Origin: Tribonema minus
Taxonomy: Eukaryota; Sar; Xanthophyceae; Tribonematales; Tribonemataceae
DNA length: 64,000 bases
Direction: 5' to 3'
Assembly: GCA_017506865.1 (NCBI GenBank)
Contig: JAFCMP010000535.1
Span: forward strand, 1 to 64,000
In this document: one piece after another, positions 41,069 through 51,669 of the stretch
Layout of the letters: the number at the start of each line of letters is the position of its first letter
Numbering within the stretch: the first letter of the stretch is position 1
Position numbers and translations under genes: made by a program
The notes under the pieces: model-generated
Told to the model about the DNA's origin: nothing
The model's input: only the letters and a program-made list of their open reading frames with translations
Databases searched by the model: none

Positions 41069-42996
41069 ATGGCGGGGGGGAGCGTGCTGCGAGCAGGCTG
41101 TAGCGCACGAGCCTGGTTGATCAACGAGGGGCGTTGGGGCTGGTGCTGGTTCTACAGCAAATCCAGCAGCAATGATATGTCGCACAAGCTCGATGAGGTG
41201 CTCAGCGCTATGGACTACTTCTACGCGGCTGAGGAGGAGCTGCTTCAGAAGCAAACCCGATATAGGGCGCGCCTTGCAGAAGCCAGACAGGGAGTCGCGC
41301 AGGAGCAGCAGAGAGTCAGCATGCTGCAAGAGAGGCTGCAGCGGAGCAAGGAGGCTGAGGCAGCAGCGCTGCAGGCGGAGCTCAGCTTGCAGCAGCGTTT
41401 TGCATGTGCGGAATCGCGCTTGCAGTTGCAGGTTGCAGATGCGGCAGCGCAAGCAGTAGATCTGCAGGCGCGCATCATCAAGCTCAACAGGCAGAACACT
41501 GAGCTGCTTACCGAGGCCACGGAGAGAGGCTTGTTGTGCGAAAATCTACGAGCACACCACGAGGACGTGCAGCATGAGCTTAAACAACGCATTACAGAGC
41601 TGGAGTCATCAGCAGCGGGTATGCTAGTGCTGGAACTACAACATCGACTTCAGCTTGTGGAAGCAGAAAATGCACAGTTGCGTGCCGGAGTGGAGCATCC
41701 AGCGGCAGCTGCTTAAGGCACTTCAACCTCCACTGCAAGTACACAAACAGACAGCAGCTGTGTAGCGTCCGCGTCATCGGTCGTGGAGGCAGGCGGTGGT
41801 AGTGACGTTCCTCGCTTGCAGCTGCTAGCAGTTGGAGCGGCAATGTGCTGCCAAATCAGCAGCGCTTTTGCAGCTGAGGAGACAGGTGTCGGAGCTGGAG
41901 GAGGATGCTGCGAGGAGCAGAGCGTACGCAGAGGGGCTGCAACAGCGGCCGAGGGCTGCTGATGCGCAGTATGTGCACTTGCACATGGTGTGCGACGCGG
42001 GAGCGCGCGCAGGTGCTGCACTGCGTGAGCAGCTCGCATGCGCTCAAGCGGCCAGCTTGGTGTCGGCATCTACGGGCGGCAGCGGCACTGACGCTCGCAA
42101 CAGTGGCAGCGGCATCAGCTCCGGCACAGCGCCGCACTCACCAGGGGCTACAGTGCTGGCGTCGGCGCTCGCAGGCGATGGCAACGCGGGCAACAACAGC
42201 TGCGCCAACAACAGCGGCGGCGTATGTGCCGCACGCTCAGCGCCGACGGAGGCGCTTCCAACATCGCAAGCATGCAGCAGTGGCGCGCTTGGCAGCAGCG
42301 GCACTGCAGTCGCGCACTCAGCGCCGACAACAGCGGCGCATGTAGCTGTGTACGCATGCGACATCGCCGGGCACAACAACGGCGGCACTGCAGCTGCGCT
42401 TTTGGCACCGGCGACAACGGCGCTGTCATCTCTGCGCGCACGCAGTGGCGCGCGTGACAGTGGCAGCACTGCGGCCCTGCTCCCAGCGCGCGGCGGTGGC
42501 AGCGGCGGCGGCGGCGGCAGCGGCGGCGGCGGCGGCAGCGGCGGCAGCAGCGGTAGCGGCGGCGCGCGCAGCGGCGGCGCGCGGGGCGGCAGCGGCGGCG
42601 CGCGAGGCGGCGGCGGCGGCGCACGCCACCAAGGCGGCGGCACGGGCGCGGCGAGCTCGCCGACGGCGAGCTCCGCAACGGTGCCGATGCAACCGTTACC
42701 GCGCGTGGGCATCAGCGCTGTGCGGCGGAGCATGCGGCACGCAGGCACGCAGGCGGCGGCTTGGGGCGGCCGCTCTCGCGGCGGCAGCAGAAACGGCGGG
42801 AGTACTGGGCGGCGTATACGCTTGAGGAGCAACAGCGCCTTTGTGACCAGCAGGCGCGTCACAAGGCGGTGCTCGGACGGCGCACAAGCATGTGTGGGCG
42901 TGGCGCAGAGCCGCCAGACACATCAGCAGCGGATGTGCGCAGCGGCGCACGCCCAAGTGCAGCAGTCTCTTTCAGCAGCGATCAGGCTGTTCTCAG
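41069..42996 (+). CDS. Coiled-coil protein gene (at least two exons, model incomplete)
   Basis: Block 1 (ATG at 41069, or ATG at 41177) encodes a long coiled coil, for example EEELLQKQTRYRARLAEARQ and RIIKLNRQNTELLTEATERG, and runs to a stop at 41714-41716. Block 2 begins after a CTGCTAGCAG acceptor at about 41831 and continues the coil (LLQLRRQVSELEEDAARSRA), then a Ser/Ala/Gly low-complexity region with a GGC-repeat tract at 42485-42640. From about 42740 a different frame looks coding (RREYWAAYTLEEQQRLCDQQ), up to a possible GTACGT donor after 42996. Introns must therefore lie at about 41660-41830 and within the low-complexity part; I cannot fix the donors. Structural role likely; family not recognised. 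Confidence 0.55.
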
Positions 42997-43721
42997 TACG
43001 TATTGTGCTGATGTTTGTGAGACACAGACGGCAGCAGCTCTTTGTGCGCCATGTGTCTTACCAGTGCATCTTGAGCCGTTGGCTCATGAAGGCGCTTGTT
43101 TGCAGGTTTACTGTTGAGCCTCTACGTTTAGACACCACACCGCTTGCATACCATCAGCAGTGTAGTGTCTGGGGGCGATTGTCGTACAGGTCGAAATGCG
43201 TTGCATTGACCACCTGGGCGCACAAACCCACCCGCCCACCCTTTAGGTTTGTTTCAGTTGTACATGCGCACTTCTTCTGCGTGTGTTGCACAAACGCTGG
43301 GGGGAATAAGTGCGCAGTGCCAATATGTCGGGGGCGTACATAGTATAGTAGCTGTAGAATGGTGGTGCGCTTGCTTGCGTGGGTTGCACAGTGCCAACAT
43401 GTCGTGGGTGCAGATAGCAGCGGAGCCAGTTGCTTGCTTTCAAGGTTGTCTGTTGCAGCGTTAGGATATCGTATTGTTTTGCAACAACGTAGTTGCCACT
43501 CCAGCCAGATGCGCCACAGTCTTTCTGAGACTTGTTGGTGGCGGAGGGTTGCTGGTATATGCCATATGCCCGTGTTATTTGAAAGTTCCGGCGGTCGCGG
43601 AGGACTGCTGTGCTTGCATTGCATTTCGTAGCAATATTGCATGTGTAGTATCTAGGGCGCCTCACATGAGTGCATGGCTTTCGACTTGCAGAGTGGAAGC
43701 GCCATGCAGGGGGCGATTGTA
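42997..43721. other. Stretch after the coiled-coil gene
   Basis: Minus-strand frames at 43154-43642 and 43243-43812 are long but unrecognised. A 46-bp segment (GATTGTCGTACAGGTCGAAA, TGCGTTGCATTGACCACCTG) at 43178-43223 is repeated at 43985-44035 next to a Ty3-like fossil. Confidence 0.35.
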
Positions 43722-43950
43722 GTGAGGCAACCCTAGTGGAGCAGTTACTGTAGTTGAAGTAGGGCTTACAGTGCGAATGCCTTCTTGTGCTATATAAGAC
43801 ACCTGACACCATGACCTCCTGACTGGACTTCTTTCCACTGCCTTGGCTGCTGGCATTGCTTCCATTTTATATGGGCTTGCGCACAGTACACGGGCGTGTG
43901 GATCTGAGGTCTCAGGAGTGCTGAGGTGTGTAGTTTTCTAGCAGTAGATC
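43722..43950. repeat. 235-bp repeat, copy 2
   Basis: This is the counterpart of 38696-38930, differing by a few substitutions and short indels. Confidence 0.6.
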
Positions 43951-43984
43951 ATATGCACAGCAGTGAGGAAACTCATGCTTTATA

Positions 43985-44175
43985 TGATTGTCGTACAGGT
44001 CGAAATGCGTTGCATTGACCACCTGGGCGCACAAAAGCATCATGCGGCAGCGAGGCTTCACGTCCGTGCACCACAAAGAAGGGCGTAAGCCCAGTCTCAA
44101 CACGGGGTGTAGTGCGTAGCGCATATTGTATGTTGTTGAGCCCTAAGGCTTTTGCCAGTTAACCTGTTGCTCGCT
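43985..44175 (-). mobile_element. Fossil Ty3-like integrase fragment
   Basis: The minus strand has the TGLTPFFVVHGREASLP-type pattern of Ty3-class integrases. Only a short piece remains, and it is not associated with a complete element. Confidence 0.55.
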
Positions 44176-45245
44176 GAGCGCGCACCAAAACAGCCACCGA
44201 AGTACGCCACCTAAGTTTCAATCGAAAAAACTGCAGCATTGGGTGCTCGAATGAGAGTTCTCGGTGATGATTTTGAGAGGTTGACGCCGGCGGCCGGGGT
44301 GCAGGGCGACGACTTCACCTCACCAAGGTAAGAGAGCACCCCTGCTTTCATCCCGTCACATTGATCGAATCCCAATGAGCACATGCTCCCGCTGCTGCTG
44401 CTGTTCTGCTGATGCGGGCATCGCAGCTTGCATGAGAAACAACGCACCACTCACAACAACAGGTATCACCCACGAGTGTGCTCCACGGATGGGGCTGCTC
44501 GTCCTCAGGCCGCCCGGGGTTGACAACCAACCCCTTCCTTTGCATTACCAAACACAATCCAAGCCGGTGCTCAGCAGCAGCAGGGTTAGGGAGGCAGGTG
44601 TAAGACCTCCAACGCACACTTGACTGCTCCTATCCTGCTCCCTCCCTGCCAGCCGTCGTGGCCATGAACACCTCTCGTTGACTGTAGTTGTAGCCTTACA
44701 TCAAGTTGAATAACAAAAGACTGTTTGACAAACGTAGCTACCTAGGCCGGTGAAGGCTATATATAGCGTTCAGGGTCAGATGCCACAGGCGATTTTTTCC
44801 CTCCCGGGTAGTGTCACAGCTTGCAAATATGTCCCAAGATATTGCTGACGTGTGTGTGTGTATGTGTGCTGATGTTGTGAGATGTGGGCTGGTCCCGCGA
44901 ATGAACCGCCACCTTCTCCCCCCTTCCGCCACTGCTTTGGGGAGTGGCAAAGGGGATGCCGTGCATGCATGGAGAGTTCAGACCGCGGCTGAAGAAAGCC
45001 TGCGCCGGCCATTTTACAGTCAGCGGCAGCAAAACGCCTTTGCTGTCAGGCTTATTGCTCTGTAAACTTCGCCCCCCCTCCCCTTTCACCACTTGACAGT
45101 GGTCAAAAAACGCACGCGACCGCAGTGCCTGTGCATACAGCAGCCTCGTTGTGAGGCCCACTTGCGCAAGCGATGTAGCAAAGCGCACGATCTTGATTCT
45201 ACGTATTCAAACTGAGTCTTCACTTGCCAAATAAATTGCTTCAAG
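44176..45245. other. Gene-poor stretch
   Basis: No gene recognised. A GTAAGAG donor-like site after CACCAAG lies at 44328-44336, but no convincing exon can be defined. Confidence 0.35.
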
Positions 45246-46035
45246 GGGGTGAGGTATGAGCAATCGGGATTCGGGTCGAAAATAAACTTCAACAGTGAGT
45301 CAGTCAAAATCGACTGCAGATGTCCGGTGACACACTAACTTCATGCTGCCTGATAACCTCCAGGCATGGCTCAGAGGAAGTGCCGTGAACAAGGTAGGCT
45401 GTCAGTCGCCAACCAGGCGCGATTCAGGGCTGGGGCTACTTTCAAAGAGTACTTTTGGATTAGGGAAAGAATAGTAGGACTGGATTAATCTGTAGAACTT
45501 GCCGTGGACGCATTCCCGGGGTCTCACTCGCAAAAAACACATGTATATCACACAGGCGATACAGTCACTACGGTAGCGCTGCTGGCCTTCATCTCCATAC
45601 CCCCTGCAGCATGGTTAGCTCCCAATCTCTGATAGTCGGCGGTACAATTCACAGTTCGTGCCACCTTCACTGCACTCAGTCTGCTCTCGCCTCGAGGTTG
45701 CGCTTGCGGACAGTGCACCTCGGTGTGTGTGCCTGGCGCCCCTGCTGATGATCAAAGACTCCAGGGCAGAGTTGCCTGCACCAGCAGCTCATCAGTCCAC
45801 AGCTTCGGCCCTGTGGACCCAGCCGTGCTGTCGTAATCAGCATTGCACGGGAGACTTCATGATGAGCAGCTGCTAGCGTCTCCACGGACTCTACACCAAT
45901 GACAGAGTAGCTGTGCGGCAAGGGAGCTGATATTTTAAGGTTTTAAGGGTTTGAGACTGTTCGAGGTTTGTCAGGTCGGGGGCCGCAAACTGGGTCGGGC
46001 GTCGACCCGAATCCCGATTGCTCATACCTCACCCC
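45246..46035. mobile_element. 790-bp MITE-like element with 34-bp TIRs
   Basis: Left end GGGGTGAGGTATGAGCAATC, GGGATTCGGGTCGA (45246-45279) is the inverse of 46002-46035. The interior has no recognisable coding capacity. Target duplications are not clear. Likely a non-autonomous DNA transposon. Confidence 0.75.
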
Positions 46036-47401
46036 TAGGATGGTAGTGATGGGCAAGTTCGCTACTAGTACGTAGGACTTGCAATGTGCTTCATCAGCTT
46101 ATTACCAAATCTTGGGGTGAGGTGTACCACTCCCTGTATCTTAAAGTCCACTCTCGTCTGATTGTCTGCTAGCATCATGCTAGCTCACTCACTGTATGGT
46201 CCCCCTTCTCTAACGCGCAAACTGCGCCCTCAGAGAGGTTGATGGCCTCAGTGTTTGACAGCATGCTCGCTTCTGTTCCAGGGTCAAGCAGTGACACGAA
46301 GTCGCGCTCAATGAACCCCTTGCGCCATTGCACTCATGCCTGGAGCGGGTCAAAGAATTGCTTTCTGAGCTCTCTGGCTGTCTGACAGAGGCCGGGTCCA
46401 CAGTACTGCGGGGGTCCCTGGCTTTATCTTAACACATTGCAGTCACATGGCAGACACTGCGCTAACACGCGGATTGCCCAATCCTTCTTTGTGTGCAACT
46501 CCATGAGGCGCTAGCCCCTGAAGTTCAAGGTTCGCCTCCATCAGGGCTCTCTGTGAGTGACTCAGAGGCATCTGAAATTAATTGGTATATTGGAACTTCG
46601 AGTAGTCTCTCTCAAGTCTGACTCACTCGATCATTGAGGCTCAACTCAGCCCACGGGCCTGTGTTCAAGCCTTCTGCGCTCATCTTTTCAGGCGTGATTG
46701 TAATTGCCACAAGTCACCGCGTACATTGGCAGCAGCTATCTTTGCCTTCATGCACTTCTGCTTTTTGGGATGCTCTGCCATGCATATTGACTCCCTGACT
46801 CGAGACCATCTACTCTGGTGGTGGTGCGTCTGGGTCATGGTCCACGTGGGTACCCCTGGAAAAGGGGGTACTACCTACTAGTAGTGCTGGGAGCTCAATA
46901 TTCCAGCCCAAAAGCGATACTGCAATGTGAAATGCCATGCGCGGCATGACCAATTTCACAAGCCACAACTTCATCTCTTCTGCAGACTGAGTGGGCTTCG
47001 CTGGTAGGTCACGTGTATATATGTATACGTGAGCAAAACCGCCATTTCGCGCATTGACAACATGTGCTTCATGCACTTGCAAGAGAAGGATCAGCAGGGG
47101 GTTTCCCTGGATTCCGTCTCACAGGGCTTCAAGTTGGCATGCAGTCATAACCATCATACACGCTCTTACCACCCTTGACACGCGAGTTCCACAACAGTTA
47201 CTGCATTTTCACTACAGCTCGTTCTCCAACATCCACACAACTCTCGTATACGTTTGCTTTAGTGTGTGTTCGACTAAGCTCACAGTGTCACGCACAAGTT
47301 AGCCTTTGCCCATGAGCCTGGATTAGCTAGCCATATGCATCACCAATCTCATTCAGTCCTGCATGATTTAGGTTCTGTGTACCAAACATGCTTTGTCACT
47401 C
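46036..47401. other. Gene-poor stretch
   Basis: One 90-aa minus-strand frame at 46810-47082 (KLVMPRMAFHIAVSLLGWNI inside) has a non-random look but no recognised match. Nothing else is supported. Confidence 0.35.
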
Positions 47402-47794
47402 TCAGAGAAGCAGAAGTATCCAGGTACACCCAGCAACGCCTGCCGCTGCTGCTGTGCCGACTTCTGTATTAAACAATGGTCTATATATTTGACCAACTTC
47501 ATGCGGACCCGAACACCCTTTCGTGAACAGCAAGAGTGCAAGCACTGCATAGAAAGATAATGATGTTGATGCAATAATAACCATGTGCATGGCTGACACT
47601 TGCAACACATGCATTGCATGCATACTCAGGGGAATAGCAAGGAGCACATTCAAAGAGCACACCCGTGGAGTCATGCCAGACCACATGCAAAGTGCCTGTC
47701 GCATTGCTGATGCGAGAACACCGACCAACACCATCCTGCTTCCGTTCCAGTGCTACAGTGCATCAATACCCTCCTCCACTTCATCGATGCGGTC
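47402..47794 (-). pseudogene. In-frame continuation after the NTPase stop: coiled coil and membrane tail
   Basis: Directly after the TAG at 47797-47795 the same frame continues with DRIDEVEEGIDAL, extending the heptad pattern of the preceding QISKLQKSIDKL, then a second TAG at 47755-47753, then an open 110-codon frame with two hydrophobic stretches (for example STSLSFYAVLALLLF). This suggests the ancestral protein was longer and lost its tail. TAG is a genuine stop here, since SEC23 ends on it. Confidence 0.55.
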
Positions 47795-50750
47795 CTACAG
47801 CTTGTCGATGCTCTTCTGCAACTTCGAAATCTGCTGCCGCATTGATGTCTCAACAAACACGGAAGCTGCGCGCATTTCTCCTGTGGCTAAATTGATGAGT
47901 AGGGGATGAGCAAACCCATCAGTGCTTAGGTTACCGCTAATAATGCTCTTTCGTGCCACGCCGAGTATTTCAGCTGCAGTTCCCAAGCGAGGGGATGGTT
48001 GTACTGCTTGAGCCACAATGATGCCCTCCTTCCCAGCGGCAGAGGTTGCGGCCGCTGAAGTACTGGCATGACCTGACAGTTCTGCGTCGGGCAACACAAA
48101 CAGGCGCAAGAACTGGCTCAGCTGCTTCTGGCTGGCCCCGGCAGCTGACAGCGAACTCAAGAATGACTCCAACCCACTGTCTGCCTGGAGCTGCTCCTCG
48201 GCCACAAATTGATCTACAGTAAGCTTCAACTCTGCTGCGGAGCTGCACCTACCCCACCCAGTGCGACACACTCTTTTAAGGCGACCCACTAGAGTGCCAC
48301 ACCTGGCGACTGTGTCACTGACTATGTCGTTTTCCTCAGCCGGCGTCAGCATGACATTGGGCCGGAGCGCCAGCCAGCTGTGAAGCGCCTTGCTGACGTA
48401 AGCTTTGCCCTCATCCTCCTGCAGATCCCCCACCTCAATCACCTGAACGCGAAGCTGTCCTAGAGGGGTGACCATACCAGCTGCAGTATGGGCAGCGGAA
48501 ACCACCACAACAAAACGTGCCAACGAAGCGTCTGGCCCTAGCCGCTTGAACAGCAGCAGCAGCTGATACAGCTGATCCGAGTTGATGCTGCTCGTTAAGT
48601 CCGTGACAAACACAGGCATCAGGTCTTGGGGGTCGTCAGCCACAGCAGCAGCGAGCTGTGCGCCAAGCAACTGCTGAGCATGCTTGTGCTGGCGCTGTTC
48701 TCGCATGTGCTTCAGCTGCAGCAGCGCTGTCTGCAGCACAAGCGATGCGTCCTCACCCGCCTGAGCCTGCACGCCACACCGGGCATACACCTTCGTGAGC
48801 CAGAGCGACTCCATGTCCTCACCTCCAGCCGGCAGCTCCACAAACATGACGCCTTTCTGCTTGTGGAAAGCAAGACGGGACACGGTTGACTTGCCCGCGG
48901 CACGTGCACCGCTCATCAGCGTAACTTCTGGGCCTGGCTCGCTGCGGAAGCCTGGTGGTGTGATGGCGGCACACACACGCTCCCGGTTAATGAGATACAC
49001 GCCTCTTGCTGAATCTTCGACAGGGGGGGCAGTTGAGGATAGCAGCGCCTTCGCCACCCGTTTCACCCTCCGCTTTTGGCTCTGTGGCAGGGACTTGAAG
49101 GTGAAGTACGTCGCCGCAGCCGTGAACAGCTTGTCCGCAAAAAGCCAGCTCTGCGACGACACAGTGTAGGGTTGGATGCAGTCGATATCAGAGTTACATG
49201 CCGAGACACGTCATCTGATGTGGAGTCACCCGGCCATGATCAGGCAGGTATAGAGACGAGAGATCGCCATACGAACCCCTTTGAGCAATGAGGTGCTGAT
49301 CGGGGCATGATCATCATTCGGACCACCCAGAGTTACATGGCAAGGCATAAAAGCCAAAGTTTGATGTGGGGTCAGCCGACCATGATGACGTGTTCATAGG
49401 GTATGATGTCACCATACAAAAAAAAAATTCAGCAACAAGATGCTGGTCCCTCGCAACGACTTACGTCCGCTCATGGCACATTACATCTCACTTCGACGCG
49501 TGCTCTGAGCGGTACACATAGATGATAACAAAACCATCGGGATGACAGAAACGACAGGAAAATTGGTGATTTCAATTCTTCATTGCAGCATGGTGGATGT
49601 GACTGCAAATCCTGAGGACAGGAGCTTGCGGTCATCGCAGCCTTAGAGGTCCTTGTCACTGTCTTTGTAGCATGGCACCATTGTAGTATGTCATCAAATG
49701 CTGGTCATCCCGTTACTGAGAGTCAGGCTGGCCACGGCTGATCTTTCAACGTCAGGCTGGGCATGGCCGACCTCTCATGTTTTGTGACCATAGGAGACGG
49801 TTGCATTGAATGCACACTGCTTCCTGTCCGCTTTCACAAGTCTGTATTGTAGCCATGAGAAAAACAAATCACACAGTTGTGGTCATGAGAACAACAAATC
49901 ACACCAGACAGGACATGTGTAACGAGCACGGTCAACTGCCAGGAATGCTACTCTCTTGCAAGCGTCATGTCCACCTGTATTGGGAGGGGGGGTGGTGTAT
50001 CGGGTTCCACTGCGTAATGGGTGCAATGTTGAGCAGGGACGAGTGAGTGATGAGGCTTGATTTGCACAGCGCACATGTACACATGCGACGAGCCCAAGCT
50101 TTCTGTTCAGGGTTAGGATAGGGGTTTAGCGAAAGGGGTTAGGTTTATGGTAAACTTTGAAGTTCAAGATTGGGCTAAGGTGATTGCGCAACTCATGGGT
50201 CCCCCTCTTCTCCGAAGTGCCAGAATTTTGCAGTGGGGCGGCCAAAGCTGCCTTCATTGACAACAGTTCCATGACATTGAATGCACACCCACAGCACATG
50301 AACCGGCAACCGCTGAACCTCGTTGTACAGCCGACCAGTGGAGTTGCGCTTGAATGAGTCCATGGCTATCATTCTTAATATTCTGCGTAAACAACTCACC
50401 AGAACCGTTTTCGAAAGCGAGGGCCTGATGACTAGCCCCAGTATCACTGCAGGCGCCGCCAACACCAGCAATTCCTCCAAGATTGGTGTGGCCCGCTTCC
50501 ACATCGGGTCCCCTCCATCAGAAGCACGCAGGACCATACTGTTGCGCGTACCGGCAGCGGTCCCGTCAGATGTCGACATAGGCTCGTAGGCGCGCCGAAG
50601 GCCTTTTCTGCCTGCTGCTGCCGCTGCTCTCGGTGGAGACACAGGTCTGAAGGCATCCGAAGTTCTCGAACGAAAGCTTGATGAGAGGTGTTGGAACGCG
50701 CTGGCAACGGCGAAGCAACAGCAGCATAATAACGGAACTAGTACGCGCAT
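47795..50750 (-). CDS. P-loop NTPase with predicted plastid-type presequence (2 exons)
   Basis: Exon 1 runs 50750-50400 (ATG to a CTG|GTGAGT donor, phase 0). Exon 2 runs 49150-47795 (acceptor GTCGTCGCAG, phase 0, TAG stop). Predicted 568 aa. Exon 2 has no ATG upstream of the NTPase core, so an upstream exon is needed. Residues 1-18 form a signal peptide (MRVLVPLLCCCCFAVASA) followed by F at +1, then a Ser/Arg/Ala-rich stretch, which is the bipartite presequence of complex plastids. A membrane helix lies at about 90-109. Walker A GARAAGKS is at 198-205, and a hydrophobic Walker B-like strand PVFVTDL at about 296-302. The rest resembles AAA/STAND-type ATPases. Substrate unknown. The splice join rests on matching phase and on exon 2's need for a start. 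Confidence 0.7.
49151..50399 (-). other. Inferred intron of the NTPase gene
   Basis: GT at 50399 and AG at 49151 bound it. It holds a two-copy tandem at about 49188-49375 (CAGAGTTACATG ... CATGATCA/GATGACG), a 29-bp duplication at 49855-49905 (ATGAGAAAAACAAATCACAC) and no further exon that I can define. Confidence 0.5.
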
Positions 50751-51039
50751 GACGGCAACAGGAGCTGTCAAGGGCTACTGCACCTTGCACATACTGAAAC
50801 GTGAACTTCCACAGTCAGACGAGTACGAGTAACGAGTACTCGAGTACTCCGGGAAGGCGAAGTTTTCAGCGGGCGTCAACGGTCGCGAGTGAGCGCAAGC
50901 GAGTACTCAACCCGGCCTCCCTTGGGCCTTTAACATGCCCAACACCATCGCCGCATTCACCATAGCTTTGCCCTACTTGGATTAGGGTTTCATGGCATGA
51001 CGCCCGACGTCGAAGATCATTCCCTTGTTCGAGTACTCA
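50751..51039. promoter_or_regulatory. Upstream region of the NTPase gene
   Basis: Repeated GAGTACTC/CGAGTA motifs occur at 50817-50842, 50899-50908 and 51029-51039. No TATA box is clear. A partial copy of the 28.7/31.6-kb repeat lies near 50912-50930. Confidence 0.3.
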
Positions 51040-51669
51040 CATCTCGAATCCTGGCACCTAGTTTCTGTGCTGTTTAGGGCCACATTCTGCTTAGTTTAGG
51101 CTCCTCAGGTTCTGTGCGGTCTAGGCTTACATTCTGTTCAGTCTCTGGTACATCTGCAGAATATGAGCAGAAAGTGGCCTCTGCCCTGAGCAGAATAAGC
51201 ACCTAAACTGCACAAAAACCATCATTTTGCCACTTTCTGTGCACCTTCTGCCCGTGTTAGGTGCACTTTCTGCTGCATTTATGCACCTTCTGCCCATGCT
51301 AGGTGCGCTTTCTGTGCGCCTTCTGTCACCATGCTTGCTGCCTAATGTGACATAGTATTACATTGCGCATCAGATGGCAGGCAGCATCACACAGTATGCG
51401 CAGCAAGCAAGCCAGGGTTCACAGCATGGGTGGTTCAACTTGTAGCATGGGTGGCGCAGGCAACAAAGAGGCTGTACATACACCTGGTGTATGTACGGCG
51501 GCAGTAAAATACATGGTAAACATATTTGATTTATTTATTCATAAACAAAAATGTCGCCTGCACAAATAGTCCGAGACTACAATTGACTTGACATGAAAAT
51601 GAGCGTGTGACAGGCCTGGAGTCATGGTGAACGGCAGTGGCACATTGACCAACCAGAAACATCCGCTCC

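Noticed and set aside
42044-42862. 272-aa Pro/Leu/Arg-rich minus-strand frame
   Set aside because: Antisense of the GGC/GCA-rich low-complexity part of the coiled-coil gene.
47753-47797. TAG reassigned to an amino acid in this organism
   Set aside because: SEC23 ends on TAG at exactly the expected place and has no internal in-frame TAG, so the standard code is used.
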